Of a stretch of 37,286 bases of DNA, positions 28,390 to 36,699 are shown piece by piece. Position numbers and translations under genes: made by a program. The stretch's first letter is position 1, and every line of letters starts with the position of its first letter. The stretch comes from a virus: positions 1-37,286 of IMG/VR virus record IMGVR_UViG_3300008110_000167; one strand, given 5' to 3'. The notes beneath the pieces are model-generated. The model did not search any database. It saw only the letters and a list, made by a program, of their open reading frames with translations, and had not been told where the DNA came from.

Positions 28390-29391
28390 TTACAGTGTTA
28401 GCGAGTTATAGCCCGTCACCTTTGTCATCGACTTAGGCTTGGTGTTCACGAGTTCTGCAATAGTCAGAACTGCGCCAACGTAGCCAATCTGCCAGTTAGG
28501 CAGAGTCGATTCAAAGCCCGTGAACACAAACGAACCCTGCTCATGGATATAGAGCGACAGGTAGTTGCTGTTCAGGAAGTACACAGTACCTTCCGGGCAG
28601 TACGGATCAGGATAGATGGGCACACCGGCAACCATCAGAGCGCGGAAACCAGACTGAGGGCCATTTGTGTCGCCATCAAAACCGGAACCCGGAGTGATAA
28701 CGTACTGCTCTTGACCAACGTAGTCTTGTGCCAGCAGCGTCCAAGTACCAAAGCCGCACACGCCGAACGACGGAACTTCTGCGCCATTCTTAACAGTGCC
28801 GGAGATGTACTGGAGGATGTTCTGACGGGTCGGGTTTACCGAACCAGCAGCGTAGGCTTTCGAACGCCACCAGCTATAGGTCGAACGGTCGATGTTGCCG
28901 TAAGTGCCGGAATCCGACACAGCGGCTGGCAGACCGATAAACTGCTGATTGTTCGTGGTGTTGTTGTACAGCGATGTAGCCATAGCATCCATCATCACGT
29001 TGGTCGCGTCGTTCATACGCGCCTCGATCAGAGGAATAACAGCCGCATCCTGCTGAACTGCACCTTCCATACCGAGGAACGGTACGGGAGCAATCATCAG
29101 CTTCAGGTTAAATTCAGCGTTGTAAGCGCCCTGCTGGACGGAAGGCTGAGCGAACGAGCCGCTGTAGTCCGACCACTGAGCATTTACAAACTGAGAACCC
29201 TGAACTGGAACGGTTACGGAAGACACACCACCAGAAGCAGACTGACTGTTAGCAATCAGTGCCGCCATGAGCGGGGTCGAATTGTAAAGTTGTACGACCA
29301 GCTTCGGGATAAACGCCCTACGAGTAACGTATGTAAGTTCCGTAAATTGCGTACTACCCGTTGCCGGAAGAATGCCGCCACCAATAGGCAT
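28390..29391 (-). CDS. Major capsid protein (HK97-fold type), 333 aa
   Basis: Called from context and pattern: 333 aa, N-terminal RRAFIPKLVVQLYNSTPLMAAL (about 25-45), then VPVQGSQFVNAQWSDYSG, EFNLKLMIAPVPFLGMEGAVQQD, a spine-helix-like stretch IPLIEARMNDATNVMMDAMATSLYN (about 118-142), and a late RALMVAGVPIYPDPYCPEGTVYFLN with LSLYIHEQGSFVF, the usual order of E-loop, spine helix and P/A domains in phages without a capsid protease. A scaffold-like gene precedes it and portal and terminase lie upstream. GGAGAT precedes the ATG. Confidence 0.85.
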   Translation of the reverse strand: MPIGGGILPATGSTQFTELTYVTRRAFIPKLVVQLYNSTPLMAALIANSQSASGGVSSVTVPVQGSQFVNAQWSDYSGSFAQPSVQQGAYNAEFNLKLMIAPVPFLGMEGAVQQDAAVIPLIEARMNDATNVMMDAMATSLYNNTTNNQQFIGLPAAVSDSGTYGNIDRSTYSWWRSKAYAAGSVNPTRQNILQYISGTVKNGAEVPSFGVCGFGTWTLLAQDYVGQEQYVITPGSGFDGDTNGPQSGFRALMVAGVPIYPDPYCPEGTVYFLNSNYLSLYIHEQGSFVFTGFESTLPNWQIGYVGAVLTIAELVNTKPKSMTKVTGYNSLTL

Positions 29392-29427
29392 AATCTATCT
29401 CCGATCTAAAAATATCCCCTGTTTCGA

Positions 29428-29958
29428 TTACAACCCAATAGGTTTAGGGTTGCGTCGTAACTCATTCAAAGCTTTTGCCGCCTCATTCCGAGCGCCCTGT
29501 ACTGGATTCTTCCAATACTGCGATAGATCAAACTTATTAATCGCAGAAGGATTATAGCCAGTTGGTGTAGGTGCTGCGGACTGTTGCATATACTTCCAGT
29601 AGTCAGCGGCAACTTCGTGGTTGGTAATACCTTTTTCCAGCATTACCTTCTCCACTTCTTCAATCTGCTCGTCGCTTTCGACAAGACCTCTTTCTTTCAG
29701 CTTGCTGCGACGCTTGTTCAATTCTTCCAAGGCTTCTTTCTGCTGAAGCTTTGCTTCGAGTTGAGCAACACGGTCATTAGCCTTCTGAACAGCATAATTG
29801 GTCGAATCTTCAATTTCCAGTTCAGGAATCGGCATATCCGGTTTTGCCTTCTTCGTCAGACGAAGGAAGTCTTTACGGGTATTTGGATTCTCGGCTAGTT
29901 GACGGGCCAAAAGAGCCAGTTCATCACGGGCTTCAGGAGTCAGGTCTTCGAGTGACAT
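29428..29958 (-). CDS. Scaffold-like protein, 176 aa
   Basis: Charged, helical protein directly before the capsid gene. It has helices LTPEARDELALLARQLAENP, a linker IPELEIEDST, a coiled coil VQKANDRVAQLEAKLQQKEALEELNKRRSKLKE split around residue 80, then a helical C-terminus ending NEAAKALNELRRNPKPIG with a basic tip, as needed to bind the capsid protein. Place, size and charge fit a scaffolding protein. The start is preceded by AAGGGGATTAACCT, and a terminator hairpin lies just upstream. Confidence 0.72.
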   Translation of the reverse strand: MSLEDLTPEARDELALLARQLAENPNTRKDFLRLTKKAKPDMPIPELEIEDSTNYAVQKANDRVAQLEAKLQQKEALEELNKRRSKLKERGLVESDEQIEEVEKVMLEKGITNHEVAADYWKYMQQSAAPTPTGYNPSAINKFDLSQYWKNPVQGARNEAAKALNELRRNPKPIGL

Positions 29959-29981
29959 AGGTTAATCCCCTTTTAAACAAT

Positions 29982-30006
29982 AAAAAAGCGCATCAGATAA
30001 TGCGCT
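29982..30006 (-). terminator. Intrinsic terminator inside the head operon
   Basis: On the leftward strand AGCGCAT, a 6-base loop and ATGCGCT are followed by TTTTTTATTG: a 7-bp perfect stem and a good T tract. The hairpin overlaps the stop codon of the 60-aa gene and lies 24 bases before the scaffold start. Confidence 0.78.
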
Positions 30007-30175
30007 TACCACCGGGCTTTTCGACATTCATGCGGTTTTTAGTGCCAGCCGAAGCTGCATTCTTCAAACCACCCATTTGCGAAAAACGCGGAGTGTTGAT
30101 GATCTGACCATTCTGCTGAGTGTTGTCAGTCGGGTTACGGGGTGCAGCAGCACCACGGGGCTTAAACAAATCCAT
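29993..30175 (-). CDS. Small basic protein, 60 aa
   Basis: Polar, basic and probably disordered (FKPRGAAAPRNPTDNTQQNGQIINTPRF, then AGTKNRMNVEKPGGKRII). Phage proteins of this sort occur in head operons with no known role. Its stop codon is part of the terminator hairpin, so this gene closes the promoter-proximal unit. GGAGATACC precedes the ATG. Confidence 0.58.
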   Translation of the reverse strand: MDLFKPRGAAAPRNPTDNTQQNGQIINTPRFSQMGGLKNAASAGTKNRMNVEKPGGKRII

Positions 30176-30192
30176 AGTGGTATCTCCAAAAA

Positions 30193-30633
30193 TTACGGCA
30201 TCATGCCGGGAACTGCTGGCGCAGCAGCCATTGCCTTGCCTTCAGGTGTAGCACCCCCTGCTTGCGGCAGAGTCTGCAACATTTGTAAAATCTCTGATTT
30301 CTTCAATTCTTCCATACCATCTGTATTCTTGCCGGTAAGGTCAGAAAGCGTCTTGATAGTGGAAAGAATTTTTTTGCCTTCTTCTGAGTCAGCACCGATA
30401 GCTGGCAGGGCGCGCTTAATCAAATCCATTGCCAGCCCAAGATTAACCATTGCTCCCTCTTTTAAACCCATTTTTGGTTCTGGAGTGGACATGGGCGCTG
30501 CCATCGGGGATGCTGAGTCCTCGGTTTCAACTTCTTCTTCTTCGCCTTCTTCCATTTCAGGCATTTCAGAACCAGCCTTTTTACCGCGCTGTTCTTCCAT
30601 GAGGCGCATAAGTTCTTCAGAGGATACAGCCAT
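30193..30633 (-). CDS. Acidic head-operon protein, 146 aa
   Basis: N-terminal helix MAVSSEELMRLMEEQRG, then an extremely acidic stretch (EMPEMEEGEEEEVETEDS, about 24-41), a Met/Pro/Ala linker and a helical part IKRALPAIGADSEEGKKILSTIKTLSDLTG ending Ala/Pro-rich. Composition is like that of an accessory scaffold or head-assembly factor. A candidate promoter (30661-30689) reads into it. No family recognised. Confidence 0.62.
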   Translation of the reverse strand: MAVSSEELMRLMEEQRGKKAGSEMPEMEEGEEEEVETEDSASPMAAPMSTPEPKMGLKEGAMVNLGLAMDLIKRALPAIGADSEEGKKILSTIKTLSDLTGKNTDGMEELKKSEILQMLQTLPQAGGATPEGKAMAAAPAVPGMMP

Positions 30634-30660
30634 GATGACCTCGTATAAAATTTGGCAATA

Positions 30661-30689
30661 GAAATAAACAAATTAAAAAGCTTTGTCAA
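30661..30689 (-). promoter_or_regulatory. Candidate leftward promoter before the head genes
   Basis: On the leftward strand a perfect TTGACA (30684-30689) is followed after 17 bp by TATTTC (30661-30666). This lies in a rare 63-base gap between genes. The -10 is weak (3 of 6), which may mean activation or another -10. Confidence 0.42.
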
Positions 30690-30696
30690 GGAATAT

Positions 30697-30867
30697 TTAA
30701 CGCTTCATCCGACCGTAAGACTGCCGTGACGCGCTGCGGTCTTGGTAAGTACCAAGTCGCTGCACCCGATACTGCAAATCAGGGCCACGACTTTCTTCCC
30801 GCAAGTTGCTATCTGTCAACCTTGGCTGGTCTGCTTTTGACGTAGTTTCTGCGCCTGTGGGGTTCAT
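30697..30867 (-). CDS. Small charged protein after the portal gene, 56 aa
   Basis: Starts at 30867 in an ATGA overlap with the portal stop, with a strong AGGAGGT upstream. The product (NPTGAETTSKADQPRLTDSN, then RGPDLQYRVQRLGTYQDRSASRQSYGRMKR) is polar and basic at its end. No family recognised. Excellent ribosome-binding site and position support it as a real gene. Confidence 0.62.
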   Translation of the reverse strand: MNPTGAETTSKADQPRLTDSNLREESRGPDLQYRVQRLGTYQDRSASRQSYGRMKR

Positions 30868-32519
30868 GCTACCTCCTGTAACGTAGGTGGAGAGCTAGGA
30901 CGTTGTTGCTGCTGAGACTGTTGTGCTTGTTGCAACATAGCCATTTGCTGCTGTGCTGCCTCGTTTTTCTTCAATTTCTCTTTGAGCAATTGTTTCATTG
31001 GAGGCTCTAGCAGGTCAAGCAGAGATTCTTTGTCGATAGCTCCTGCCTGATGCAGACTGAAGGCAAGGTTACGCAAGTCTTCAGTAAAGATCGGGCTATT
31101 GCTATGGGCATCTACTTTGACAATGTAATCATCGGTAAATTGATCTGGGATGAACTCATTGCCATCATCGTCTTTAAGCTTGATAGGCTGATATTTCTGG
31201 ATGCACTTTAGATAAAGCGTAGCAACTTTCTCAAGTGCGTCCTCAATGATTAGTGCGCGTTTCTTAGCTCTAGAGGAACCAAGTCGTGATAGAGACTCGG
31301 CGTGTGATTTACTTCTAACTCCAGACTCACCTCGTCCAGCCAGCACGGGAGTAATGCCACTGGCCTCTGCAAACATAGAGTCCACTTCTCTGATGACTTC
31401 AAAGAGATCGTTTGGAATGTTTGGCGCAAGACGTTCGACCTTTGCACTTGGCATATCGCTAACAAGCAAACCAGAAGCGCGATTAAGTGCAAAATTTTTC
31501 TCATCCATAATCCCCGTAAAGCCCATCAGTGCAGTGGGCGGGGATACTTGCTTAGATAGCAAATCAAGAATCTCGCCCATACGCTTGTTGCGTAGTTCTT
31601 GCAAGAAAACAAGCCGCTGAACTTCACTCTGTCCCCAATAATAATCGTACTGAGGATTAGGGCAGAACTGGATAAATGGCATTTCTCCGCGCAGGAATAG
31701 CTTCTCGCCCGGACGATCGTAGATAAAAATATCTGGGTCAGCAATAGTGACGCACTGGTAGTCGCCTATCTCATCGTTGTAAACCCATAGCTCGTGCATC
31801 TCTACGGTTTCCTCGGCAACCCGCGCTTTGTAGCGGTTCATGCCGGACAGGTCGAGATTGACGTTACCCATCATGCTCGGGTCAACCTGAGACATGACGA
31901 TACGGTCTATGCCCTCTGGTACATCGCTTGACTGCTCGTGATACGAAGTGCTGACGCGTTTCAAAATGCTGTCACGTTTAGGGTGAGCGTACAGACGGGA
32001 GTACAGGTCAGACTTGGTAATGTAGTACGTGTGAACCAAAGCCTCTTGTCTGTCGGTGTACGGAATATCTTCACGCAAGACACCAATCGCGCCCGGATCG
32101 ACCATGTAGGGATTCAGACTACCGCCGGGGCCAATGACAAGCTTGGTGTACGAGCTGTTATAGCAAAGCGACCACAAGAGTACGTTGCTGCAAACCTGAT
32201 CGGTGTTGGAGCGAAGCCAATCATCATTCAGCAGGTTTTGCATTGGGCGAATTTTTTTCTGCTCACCAATGCTAACGGCTGCGCCAAGATTGATTGTGAA
32301 TCGCGTAGTTTCTGCCGAGTATAGAAAGCTACTAAGCTGATCTATATGCGGATAAATTTTATTGAAGATTGCTGGCGGTTCTTCCGGCGCTGCGCCGAAA
32401 AGAAAGTAAGAACGTAGGGCCGCATAGTCAGCCTTACGTTCTTCTCTGGATACTAAGCACTTTTGTATGAGATCAACATAAAACTGTTCTCTCAGCATTG
32501 GCTCAGAAGGGATTCTCAT
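30864..32519 (-). CDS. Portal protein, 551 aa
   Basis: Length and place (next to terminase, before scaffold and capsid) fit a phage portal. The order of motifs also does: N-terminal helices with LVSREERKADYAALRSYFLFG, LNDDWLRSNTDQVCSNVLLWSLCYNSSYTKLVIGPGG (wing), GRGESGVRSKSHAESLSRLGSSRAKKRALIIEDALEKVATLYLKCIQKY (stem and clip helices, split here around residue 420), and a Gln-rich C-terminal helix (AAQQQMAMLQQAQQSQQQQRPSS). The portal forms the 12-mer ring for DNA entry. Overlaps both neighbours by 4 bases. Confidence 0.85.
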   Translation of the reverse strand: MRIPSEPMLREQFYVDLIQKCLVSREERKADYAALRSYFLFGAAPEEPPAIFNKIYPHIDQLSSFLYSAETTRFTINLGAAVSIGEQKKIRPMQNLLNDDWLRSNTDQVCSNVLLWSLCYNSSYTKLVIGPGGSLNPYMVDPGAIGVLREDIPYTDRQEALVHTYYITKSDLYSRLYAHPKRDSILKRVSTSYHEQSSDVPEGIDRIVMSQVDPSMMGNVNLDLSGMNRYKARVAEETVEMHELWVYNDEIGDYQCVTIADPDIFIYDRPGEKLFLRGEMPFIQFCPNPQYDYYWGQSEVQRLVFLQELRNKRMGEILDLLSKQVSPPTALMGFTGIMDEKNFALNRASGLLVSDMPSAKVERLAPNIPNDLFEVIREVDSMFAEASGITPVLAGRGESGVRSKSHAESLSRLGSSRAKKRALIIEDALEKVATLYLKCIQKYQPIKLKDDDGNEFIPDQFTDDYIVKVDAHSNSPIFTEDLRNLAFSLHQAGAIDKESLLDLLEPPMKQLLKEKLKKNEAAQQQMAMLQQAQQSQQQQRPSSPPTLQEVA

Positions 32520-32995
32520 GACTTATCCAGTGAAAGGTTATCATGGTCAGCCATATAACTCGCCGGACGGGGCGGTGTCAAGTTCCCAACTTGGTTAGGC
32601 ATCACGCTAACTTGCTCTCCAGCAACCGAGCGGAACATATTGCCCTTCAAAATATTGTCCATAGTGAACTTACCACCTGCGCCACCCCAGATTGCAGCGT
32701 CGCCGGGTCGTGCTTCACGCGGAACTGGCGGCAAATCCTTCGGAACTGGCTTGTTATTGCGGGTGTAGAAGCCAGCTTGGCTGTCACCTTCACGGGTTGA
32801 CTTGATATTTGTCATGTTGAAGTCGAGCGCAAGCTGTTTTAGCGTCTTGTCGTTGTGTTTTGTAGTGTCAGAAGTCAATCCAACAGGCTGCAAGAACACC
32901 ATTTGGACGTTTTCCGTGCATCCTTCCGGGCAAACAGGCTCCCAACCCTCAAAAAAGCCGTGTAAATCGCATTTATAATCGTGCATAACCGCCAT
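32516..32995 (-). CDS. Protein with N-terminal zinc-ribbon-like motif, 159 aa
   Basis: Residues 9-25 read CDLHGFFEGWEPVCPEGC: C-x2-H and C-x3-C, a small zinc-binding motif. The rest is polar and Pro/Gly-rich (PVPKDLPPVPREARPGDAAIWGGAGG). Lies between terminase-side gene and portal, with an ATGA overlap with portal. Proteins with a C..HG...........CP..C start are frequent beside phage portal genes; role unknown. Confidence 0.65.
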   Translation of the reverse strand: MAVMHDYKCDLHGFFEGWEPVCPEGCTENVQMVFLQPVGLTSDTTKHNDKTLKQLALDFNMTNIKSTREGDSQAGFYTRNNKPVPKDLPPVPREARPGDAAIWGGAGGKFTMDNILKGNMFRSVAGEQVSVMPNQVGNLTPPRPASYMADHDNLSLDKS

Positions 32996-32997
32996 AA

Positions 32998-33402
32998 TTA
33001 CCTCCCCTTTAAATACTCATCTATACGTGGAATTGAGTAGTCATAACGGTTTTTTGCCCCTATTTTTAGCTTAAAACCGTCATTTCCTAGCTGTAAACCG
33101 TACCCTTTGACCATTCTTGGCTTAGGTTCCTTGCGCCACTCAAGCCATTTCTGTCCAAACCTAATCATTACGGCTACATCGCCATTTTTCCAGTGGTTAT
33201 AGCCCTTGGAAACCCGTCTTTGGACGTTTTCCGTCAATGGTTCGGTCTGATACAGGAAAACATCGCGCAAATGGAAGAAATTTACCCCGCAAAGCTCGGC
33301 AAATAGCTTTATAGGTATGCCGCGCTTCTTATCTTTCATGAATCTGTAGATGATTTCCTTCAATTGTTGCTTTGGAATTACGTCATCAGGATTGATTTCC
33401 AT
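32998..33402 (-). CDS. HTH-like protein between terminase and portal, 134 aa
   Basis: Residues 10-75 (KQQLKEIIYRFMKDKKRGIPIKLFAELCGVNFFHLRDVFLYQTEPLTENVQRRVSKGYN in three parts) show an HTH pattern: IKLFAELCGV as first helix and turn, FFHLRDVFL as recognition helix. The C-terminal half is basic (KGYGLQLGNDGFKLKIGAKNRYDYSI). It could be a small-terminase-like or regulatory DNA-binding protein; it lies after rather than before the large terminase, so I leave it open. Overlaps the terminase gene by 17 bases. Confidence 0.6.
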   Translation of the reverse strand: MEINPDDVIPKQQLKEIIYRFMKDKKRGIPIKLFAELCGVNFFHLRDVFLYQTEPLTENVQRRVSKGYNHWKNGDVAVMIRFGQKWLEWRKEPKPRMVKGYGLQLGNDGFKLKIGAKNRYDYSIPRIDEYLKGR

Positions 33403-35152
33403 ATATTCCTATCCTTTTCAGGTAGTCAGACACGGTTCTACCCACCACAATCTGCTCTGGCGTACTGTCATCCTGCGCCCGGCTCACGTGTTTCGTAATT
33501 TTCTGTGCAATAAGGCGAGGCTGAAGTTGCTCAGCATAAGCAGCACTAGCCAAAGCAGCAGCCATAACGCGATCATCCTTGTTTCTCCCTGACGCAAGGA
33601 TAGCTCCGCCATCCCGGACAATGGTTTTCATCTCGTCTATAAGCTCAGTCGAGTACACATTAAGCATACCGCGCTCAAAGTAATCTTTCATGTAGGAAAG
33701 CATACGCTCTTTACTTGCTGCGGTAGTCAGCCAGCCAATGCTATTGGACAGCCCACCCATCGTATCGTTACGCCGCCAGATGTAGTTGCTCATGGAACCA
33801 AGCACATTCATCAGTCCATGACCTGTTGCGCCACCCATAGCCACAGCCTGACGCTTGAGATTACGTAGCTCGTTGATAACTGCTTGGCCGGGGCCGTTGA
33901 CTTCCAAGTTCAGGGTTGAGTTTTTGTATGCACCAGCAAGGTGGGCGATTACCCACGCAAACTGGTAAGTGTTCATTTCCGGCGTAGCAAATTCTGCAAC
34001 CTGCTCCATACCGTCAGCGTAACAACGGAAGACTTGTATGCAAAAGCGATCAGCCCAATCTGAACTGCCATAAGCGGGATCAGCACCAATAACGTAAAAA
34101 GCCGTATCAATTGGTTCCTCCCATATCTTTAAGGTAGCCAGCCGTTCTGTGGACTTCAGCACTTCTGTATCTTGGAAGTTAGCGCCCATGCTGTAGCGGT
34201 AGAAGTCGCACTTAATCTGTTTGGCGACCTTCATGGCATCTGTGCAACGAGCGTTAGAGAAGAAGCTTGTGCCTGTCATGATGAAGGCATAGTCTTCTGT
34301 TGGCGGGAACTCCTGATACATCAGAGCATCGTCCTTGATACCCTCATACAGTTTCCAGCGCCACCATGCCATCTGACGCGAATTAATCTCCACGTTGTAG
34401 AGTTTCTTAATGTCGCGTGTCCATTCCTTTTCTTCTGGCGTTAGCTTCCCATCCCAATACACTTTGTACAACTGCGAGTCGCCGGGAACGGTGTACAACT
34501 GATTACGCCACCAACCGCAAAAGATAGCGTGTTGCGACCTAGCTCGCTTTGCAGTGACGTACATGTCGTGGAACATATTGAAGCCACGAGCGGTGGACTC
34601 AAAGATATACAGTCGCTTCTCGTTAGTCTCAGCAAGGGAAGCCAGCAGCGAGGCTAATCCTTCTTCATCACCCCACGACGAAGTTTCTGTTCCGTGAAGG
34701 AACGTGATGCCCTTGCCACGACCAAGACTTCCTTTCGCTCTAAGCCCTGCGACCTGATAAAAGATTCGACTTCTGTTCTTGAGTGCAAGCGAGTTTCTAT
34801 TGTGGGAAAGAATGGGTATTTTGTATTCTTTCGGTAAACCGTCCATGTAGGCTGTGAGTGTTCCTTTGAACATGTCCCGGTTTTCTTCAGTATCTGTGAC
34901 CAGTGTTCCATTAAGTCCATTGTTTATGTAGTGCCAGTAAAGGTCTAGGGCTAAGGAGATAGTTGTAATGCCTAACTGTCGGCCTTTCAGAATTACAAAG
35001 AAGTGGATGTTGTTTTCCAGCGCACCTGCTATTTCTTCCATCACGTAGGTTTGCGTACCCAGAAGATTGTCCATCTTCCGCAATCCCTGTTCCTTAGTCT
35101 CAATCTTCAGATTGGCGCAGAACTTGTAAAACTGAGCAAGGTTGAATTTCAT
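33386..35152 (-). CDS. Terminase large subunit, 588 aa
   Basis: ATPase part: variant Walker A ILKGRQLGITT (54-64), Walker B-like strand ITFLHGTETSSW with catalytic Glu near 156, and coupling motif FESTARG (184-190), followed by the conserved FCGWWRN. Nuclease part: VIGADPAYG with Asp 358 as first metal ligand, YQFAWVIAHLAGAY and LEVNGPGQAVINELRN as later motifs, and DDRVMAAALASAAYA near the C-terminus carrying the last Asp. The order is complete for a packaging motor. Start ATG lies three bases after the glycosyltransferase stop region; weak own ribosome-binding site suggests coupling. Confidence 0.93.
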   Translation of the reverse strand: MKFNLAQFYKFCANLKIETKEQGLRKMDNLLGTQTYVMEEIAGALENNIHFFVILKGRQLGITTISLALDLYWHYINNGLNGTLVTDTEENRDMFKGTLTAYMDGLPKEYKIPILSHNRNSLALKNRSRIFYQVAGLRAKGSLGRGKGITFLHGTETSSWGDEEGLASLLASLAETNEKRLYIFESTARGFNMFHDMYVTAKRARSQHAIFCGWWRNQLYTVPGDSQLYKVYWDGKLTPEEKEWTRDIKKLYNVEINSRQMAWWRWKLYEGIKDDALMYQEFPPTEDYAFIMTGTSFFSNARCTDAMKVAKQIKCDFYRYSMGANFQDTEVLKSTERLATLKIWEEPIDTAFYVIGADPAYGSSDWADRFCIQVFRCYADGMEQVAEFATPEMNTYQFAWVIAHLAGAYKNSTLNLEVNGPGQAVINELRNLKRQAVAMGGATGHGLMNVLGSMSNYIWRRNDTMGGLSNSIGWLTTAASKERMLSYMKDYFERGMLNVYSTELIDEMKTIVRDGGAILASGRNKDDRVMAAALASAAYAEQLQPRLIAQKITKHVSRAQDDSTPEQIVVGRTVSDYLKRIGIYGNQS

Positions 35153-35153
35153 A

Positions 35154-35936
35154 TCAGCGGATTATTTGGTAGTTATAGTAGTTTTTAAATAAGTCATGAG
35201 CCATGTCTTCCAAAGGTATAGCTTTTGTCTGCTCAGGCGACAGATGCCATATCATCTTGTTACCACCTAGATACGTCCTATACCGGCTATGGTGTCCAAA
35301 TATCTTTGTCACCATTTCTTCGCTGTGTACGTCAGCGCACAAGTGCTCAAATGAAAACAGCTTGGCTTCTTCATCTGGCGCAAACTTCATCCCAACCTTT
35401 TCCAGCGACCTTCTCATAAAGGCTGTCAGTTGTATATCCTCGTTGTTTAGCATTGGGTCTGGTTGATCCATAGGCATAATGCCGTGGTCTGTAAGCGCAT
35501 TCATAAAACGTTTGCTTCTAAGGCTAAACCCGCCGTTCTGCACAACAATCGTGTTCTCCAGCCCTATCCACTGATAGTTAGTAATTAGCATGTTCTCTAT
35601 CAGGGCGGCATGGGTTAGTCCACCTATATAGTCATACTCCAGCCACTTGTCTTTCCAGTTATCCTTGTTTAACGCCCATCCATCATGCTGGACTATCAAG
35701 GCGTAATCCGTGTCTATAAACTTTCCTAGCGAGTACATACAGAACTTGCTGTAGCCAGCATAGTCAAAAGGCGCGGCTACCAGCCGTTGTGGAATATCTG
35801 TAGGTAAATGCTTGTCTGTAATTAGTAGCTTCTTAGAACCCGGCAAACACTCTGCGGTTTTGTTTATTGACGGTACGGCTTTCAAACCCTCGCCATTGCC
35901 GTAGATGGCAACAACGGTAATATTGTCGTATTTCAC
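35154..35936 (-). CDS. DUF5672-type glycosyltransferase, 260 aa, GTG start
   Basis: The protein carries the DUF5672 hallmarks: N-terminal strand ITVVAIYGN, a middle YALIVQHDGWALNKDNWKD (about 78-96) with the HDGW metal/sugar motif, YDYIGGLTH, NGGFSLRSKRFMNAL (about 133-147), and NNEDIQLTAFMRRSLEKVGMKFAP. These enzymes are GT-A-like glycosyltransferases of glycan biosynthesis clusters and phages. The GTG start overlaps the methyltransferase stop (GTGA). Being just before the terminase gene it is expressed late, which favours modification of virion components or host surface over early DNA modification; that is inference. Confidence 0.8.
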   Translation of the reverse strand: MKYDNITVVAIYGNGEGLKAVPSINKTAECLPGSKKLLITDKHLPTDIPQRLVAAPFDYAGYSKFCMYSLGKFIDTDYALIVQHDGWALNKDNWKDKWLEYDYIGGLTHAALIENMLITNYQWIGLENTIVVQNGGFSLRSKRFMNALTDHGIMPMDQPDPMLNNEDIQLTAFMRRSLEKVGMKFAPDEEAKLFSFEHLCADVHSEEMVTKIFGHHSRYRTYLGGNKMIWHLSPEQTKAIPLEDMAHDLFKNYYNYQIIR

Positions 35937-36445
35937 TTTATCCCCCAGAAGTAAAGATCGTGCGCTTGATCGTTGGTAGAGAACTCATACTCTTTAAACA
36001 CGCTTAGATCGATATTGGCGCGTATATCTTCTTCAGTTAGGTTCTGGTAGTAGTCTCCGCAGAAAGGCGCGTCATAGGGGCTTGTACGCGGTGTTCCATG
36101 CTCTGCCCTGCCAGTAGTGGCACAGGTAAAGAAAACTAGGCTTGCAGAGATACGGATCATGTTCTGCAAGGTTTTTACCCACTCAGGGTTATGCTCAAAA
36201 CATTCACAGCTTGCAACAACGTCAAAGCTATTGTCTTTAAATGCTAGGTCTTCCCCGCGTGCAACAATATCAACATCCTTACCCGGCCCTATATCAATCC
36301 CGATATAAACGCATTGCTGGAAGAATGGCCGTATAGAGCCATTGATATTTAAGCTACCAACTTCTAAAACGGTAGAACGGACAAACAGGCTAGGGAACTT
36401 TGATCTGACTTTCTCTACAAACTCTAGTTGGGCAGGGTGACTCAC
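35933..36445 (-). CDS. SAM-dependent class I methyltransferase, 170 aa
   Basis: Rossmann methyltransferase of the Methyltransf_11 kind: motif I VLEVGSLNINGSI (about 27-39), acidic end of strand 2 GIDIGPGKDVD (49-59), motif near 63-77 GEDLAFKDNSFDVVASC with CECFEHNPEWVKTLQNM (motif IV/post region). Short for the family and without an added recognition domain, typical of glycan or small-molecule methyltransferases. It pairs with the glycosyltransferase by a 4-base overlap and overlaps the gene upstream by 4 bases. Confidence 0.82.
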   Translation of the reverse strand: MSHPAQLEFVEKVRSKFPSLFVRSTVLEVGSLNINGSIRPFFQQCVYIGIDIGPGKDVDIVARGEDLAFKDNSFDVVASCECFEHNPEWVKTLQNMIRISASLVFFTCATTGRAEHGTPRTSPYDAPFCGDYYQNLTEEDIRANIDLSVFKEYEFSTNDQAHDLYFWGIK

Positions 36446-36699
36446 TTCTGTCTTCTCTCTTTATCAAAGTTACCAAGGTTCCAGTTGGCAATCCTGTATC
36501 TTGCTTCTCTGTCTTTAGCTACGCGTAAAAGCTCTCTCACAAGGTCGGGGCTGTAAGTCGCCTTCCAAGTCGCAACCAGCTCTTTCTTCTCTGCCGGGGT
36601 TATTGCCCGTAAAGCCCTACCCATCTCATCTTTTAAGATACGTCTGGAGAGTCTTAACTCATCTTGATAACGTGCCTCTGATGTCGTAGGCTTCTCCAT
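36442..36699 (-). CDS. Hypothetical helical protein, 85 aa
   Basis: Charged helical protein (EARYQDELRLSRRILKDEMGRALRAITPAEKKELVATWKATYSPDLVRELLRVAKDRE in pieces) with basic surplus. Could be a small terminase-like or DNA-binding protein by place (first genes of the late arm) but no HTH pattern is clear. Overlaps the gene upstream by 41 bases and the methyltransferase gene by 4. Confidence 0.58.
   Translation of the reverse strand: MEKPTTSEARYQDELRLSRRILKDEMGRALRAITPAEKKELVATWKATYSPDLVRELLRVAKDREARYRIANWNLGNFDKERRQK

Noticed and set aside
28543-29409. 288-codon rightward frame opposite the capsid gene
   Set aside because: Shadow of the capsid gene; His/Arg-rich, no ribosome-binding site, no family likeness.
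34961-34991. Variant Walker A of the terminase (GRQLGITT) as a defect
   Set aside because: This variant is normal in many phage large terminases; the remaining motifs are complete.
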